Of a DNA stretch of 6,233 nt, positions 4,615 through 6,233 are shown piece after piece. The notes beneath the pieces are model-generated. The model worked only from the letters and a program-made list of their open reading frames with translations, searched no databases and had not been told where the DNA came from. The stretch is from NCBI GenBank assembly GCA_024223125.1, contig JAAEOP010000054.1, positions 1 to 6,233 on the forward strand. Reading direction: 5' to 3'. Made by a program: the position numbers and the translations under genes. Each line of letters begins with the position of its first letter. Positions within the stretch are counted from its first letter, which is position 1. Origin of the DNA: Chloroflexota bacterium (GTDB taxonomy: Bacteria > Chloroflexota > Anaerolineae > Promineifilales > Promineifilaceae).

Positions 4615-6233
4615 ATGAACGACTACACTCGCATCACCCCAGACCCGCTATCCTCCCCAAATAACAACCGGCGCAACCTGCTTATTGGCGGGGGCTGTCT
4701 CTTATTGTTTATGTGTCTGGCCTGTGCCGGACTGATTGTCGGCATCAGCGGCTACATGGTTTACTTGAACTACGGGGAAGAATTGACGGCCGTCTCCGCC
4801 ACCCAAGAACCCCAGGTTCCCATCACCCCATCACCAGAACAACTAACGGTTGCCACCCGTATCACCCCATCACCTTTGCCCACCTTCACAAATACCCCAT
4901 CTGCCACTCATGACACGGCGCTTGCTGATCCGGCGCTCACGCCCGAAACCACCGAACCGCCCACCCACACGGCCGTGCCCTCACTAAACTTGCCTGTACC
5001 CCCAGAAATCAACCAGACGGCCGTGCCCGCCAACGCCCAAACATATTTAGACCAACTTTACCAGACTGAATACCCCTCTCATGATTATTACCAAACGGCC
5101 CAACATTTGGGCGAACACAATCCGCCCCCAACATTAGACCCACCCCCCGGCCCTTACCAGATTGGCGACAATCACACCTTTTTCAATGACACAGACGCAG
5201 TGAACGCTACGCTGCTGGCGATCACTGACCACGCTTATTTTTGGGTGGAAGATGAACTAAATCTGGACCAGACCGACGTAGCTGAAGCGGCCAATCAATT
5301 TGAAAATGAATATTACGACCGTCTCATCCATTTATTCGGCCAGGTGTGGGATCCGGGCATAGACAACGATCCCCACATCTCCGTGCTGCACATCAGCAAC
5401 AGCGCTGCCGATGAATTGGGCTACTTCAACAGCGAAGATGAGTACATCAGCGACCTTTTTGAATACTCCAACGAGCAAGAAATCATCTATCTCAATATGG
5501 GTGAATTAAACCTGGGTGATGATCTGTATTACGCTACGCTGGTTCATGAAACACAGCATCTCATCCAATGGTATGTGGACCCCAGCGAATCCGTCTGGCT
5601 TAACGAGGGGCTTTCCCAGTTAGCCGAGGTTTATCTGGGCTTCACGGACACGGCCGAAACAATAGATTATCTGCAAAACCCGGCCACCCAATTAAACAAA
5701 TGGAACTATGACGAGGATGAAGTTTATGCCCATTATGCCGCCGCCTTTTTATTTTCCGTTTATTTGTGGGAGCAGTTGGGGGAAACGGCCGTGCAAGAAC
5801 TCTCTCGTCATCCGGCCAATGGGTTAGCGGCCGTTTACGCCATCTTGCAAGGGTACGCCCCCGAAGAGATGACCCTGGAAACATTCAGCGCCAATTGGGC
5901 CGCGGCCAACTTTCTGGATGATTCCCAGGCTGCCCCCCAATATTATTATCGCAACCTCGACTTTCGCCAGCCGTCCTTCCAACACGAAGTCGAAGAGAAT
6001 ACGCCTTTTGAGGTAACAGAATCGCTGAATCAATTTGGCGTCCATTACATTGATCTACGCGATCTGCACGGCGAGACAACCATCACCTTTGCCGCAGACA
6101 CTGCCACCAGCCTCATTGACACGCCAGCCCGTGAAGATGAGATTTTTTGGTACGCTCCGGCCGTCAATGAAATGGACGCTTATCTGACGGCCGGATTTGA
6201 TCTGACGGCCGTAAACCAGGCCAACCTGGGCTA
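4615..6233 (+). CDS. Membrane-anchored zinc metallopeptidase (HExxH), paralogue of the preceding gene, 3' end outside window
   Basis: The reading frame stays open from ATG 4615 to the window edge (539 complete codons). A TAA lies immediately upstream in frame (4612-4614), so this is the earliest possible ATG. There is no Shine-Dalgarno sequence. The product has a short polar N-terminus (1-20) and one hydrophobic anchor (about 22-50, with C28, C34 and C37). A Pro/Thr-rich linker follows to about 145 and probably spans the cell wall or envelope. The catalytic domain has HETQH (H311, E312, H315) and WLNEGLSQLAE, where E331 is again 15 residues after the second His. Shared blocks with the upstream protein include the WDPGID-type turn, HLIQW, and HPANGL (399-404; 314-319 in the neighbour). 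At the edge, FDLTAVNQANLGY aligns with the start of the neighbour's jelly roll, so that domain probably continues outside. The substrate is unknown. A surface protease acting on external protein is inferred. Confidence 0.8.
   Translation, partial: MNDYTRITPDPLSSPNNNRRNLLIGGGCLLLFMCLACAGLIVGISGYMVYLNYGEELTAVSATQEPQVPITPSPEQLTVATRITPSPLPTFTNTPSATHDTALADPALTPETTEPPTHTAVPSLNLPVPPEINQTAVPANAQTYLDQLYQTEYPSHDYYQTAQHLGEHNPPPTLDPPPGPYQIGDNHTFFNDTDAVNATLLAITDHAYFWVEDELNLDQTDVAEAANQFENEYYDRLIHLFGQVWDPGIDNDPHISVLHISNSAADELGYFNSEDEYISDLFEYSNEQEIIYLNMGELNLGDDLYYATLVHETQHLIQWYVDPSESVWLNEGLSQLAEVYLGFTDTAETIDYLQNPATQLNKWNYDEDEVYAHYAAAFLFSVYLWEQLGETAVQELSRHPANGLAAVYAILQGYAPEEMTLETFSANWAAANFLDDSQAAPQYYYRNLDFRQPSFQHEVEENTPFEVTESLNQFGVHYIDLRDLHGETTITFAADTATSLIDTPAREDEIFWYAPAVNEMDAYLTAGFDLTAVNQANLG
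5808..5825 (+). repeat. 18-bp identical segment shared with the paralogue (copy 2)
   Basis: This is the second copy of the segment at 3557-3574 and encodes the same HPANGL residues in the membrane-anchored peptidase. It may be retained by selection on the protein block, or be a trace of gene conversion. Confidence 0.6.

Larger units (their letters stand above)
1034..6212. repeat. Highly iterated palindrome ACGGCCGT, 16 exact copies
   Basis: Exact copies start at 1034, 1223, 1557, 1803, 2598, 3201, 3618, 3750, 3917, 4128, 4485, 4786, 4969, 5017, 5785 and 6205. About 0.1 would be expected in 6.2 kb of random sequence with equal bases. Many near copies keep the core CGGCCG or ACGGCC (for example 295-302 and 430-437), and NotI-like GCGGCCGC occurs at 2290, 3036 and 3486. 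In the plus-strand peptidase genes, ten of eleven copies are read as Thr-Ala-Val and the one at 3917 as Thr-Arg-Pro. On the minus strand the copies are read as Thr-Ala-Val (1034, 1223), Asp-Gly-Arg (1557) and Asn-Gly-Arg (1803). One copy is intergenic. The occurrence in several frames, on both gene orientations and outside genes argues that DNA rather than protein is under selection or mutational drive. Confidence 0.9.

Noticed and set aside
5642..6079. Minus-strand open frames near the right edge
   Set aside because: They are antisense to the continuous, homologous reading frame of the second peptidase.
1034..6212. CRISPR or tandem-array reading of the ACGGCCGT copies
   Set aside because: Spacing is irregular (about 50 to over 760 bp), copies are inside genes, and the unit is an eight-base palindrome with no conserved longer repeat.

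Overview
The window looks like bacterial chromosomal DNA of roughly balanced base composition, with well-packed genes. No marker gene fixes the taxon. Three things suggest an uncultured Chloroflexota (Anaerolineae-like) bacterium: exported HExxH peptidases carrying an immune-inhibitor-A-type jelly roll, a Pro/Thr-rich membrane-anchored paralogue, and a heavily iterated palindrome. This is an inference of moderate to low confidence.

Left part (1-656). The first ~212 bases are AT-rich and hold no gene I can support. They contain a short interspersed repeat of the 'ATTCCTGC/GCAGGAAT' hairpin type. A cobT gene (cobalamin lower-ligand activation) reads leftward into this region. It loses homology at about residue 143, so it is probably a truncated pseudogene or an assembly/rearrangement junction.

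Middle (673-2471, minus strand). fabH (3-oxoacyl-ACP synthase III, with an unusual basic C-terminal tail of about 60 residues) is followed by a six-helix membrane protein resembling a divergent CcmC/CcsA cytochrome-c-assembly protein. The two overlap by ATGA and are probably translationally coupled. The cobT remnant follows after 16 bp. Together they look like one leftward transcription unit.

Divergent intergenic region (2472-2618). It carries a near-consensus TATAAT that predicts a leaderless transcript for the rightward gene. It also has an extended -10 candidate and a CA-rich, hairpin-bearing leader for fabH.

Right part (2619-6233, plus strand). Two tandem paralogous zinc metallopeptidases share HExxH-x15-E. 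The first is a lipoprotein with a C-terminal jelly-roll domain. The second has an N-terminal transmembrane anchor and a long Pro/Thr-rich linker, and runs off the right edge as its own jelly roll seems to begin. They look like cell-surface proteases that arose by duplication.

The octamer ACGGCCGT occurs 16 times, where about 0.1 would be expected by chance. It is the most striking unexplained signal in the window and behaves like a highly iterated palindrome comparable to cyanobacterial HIP1.
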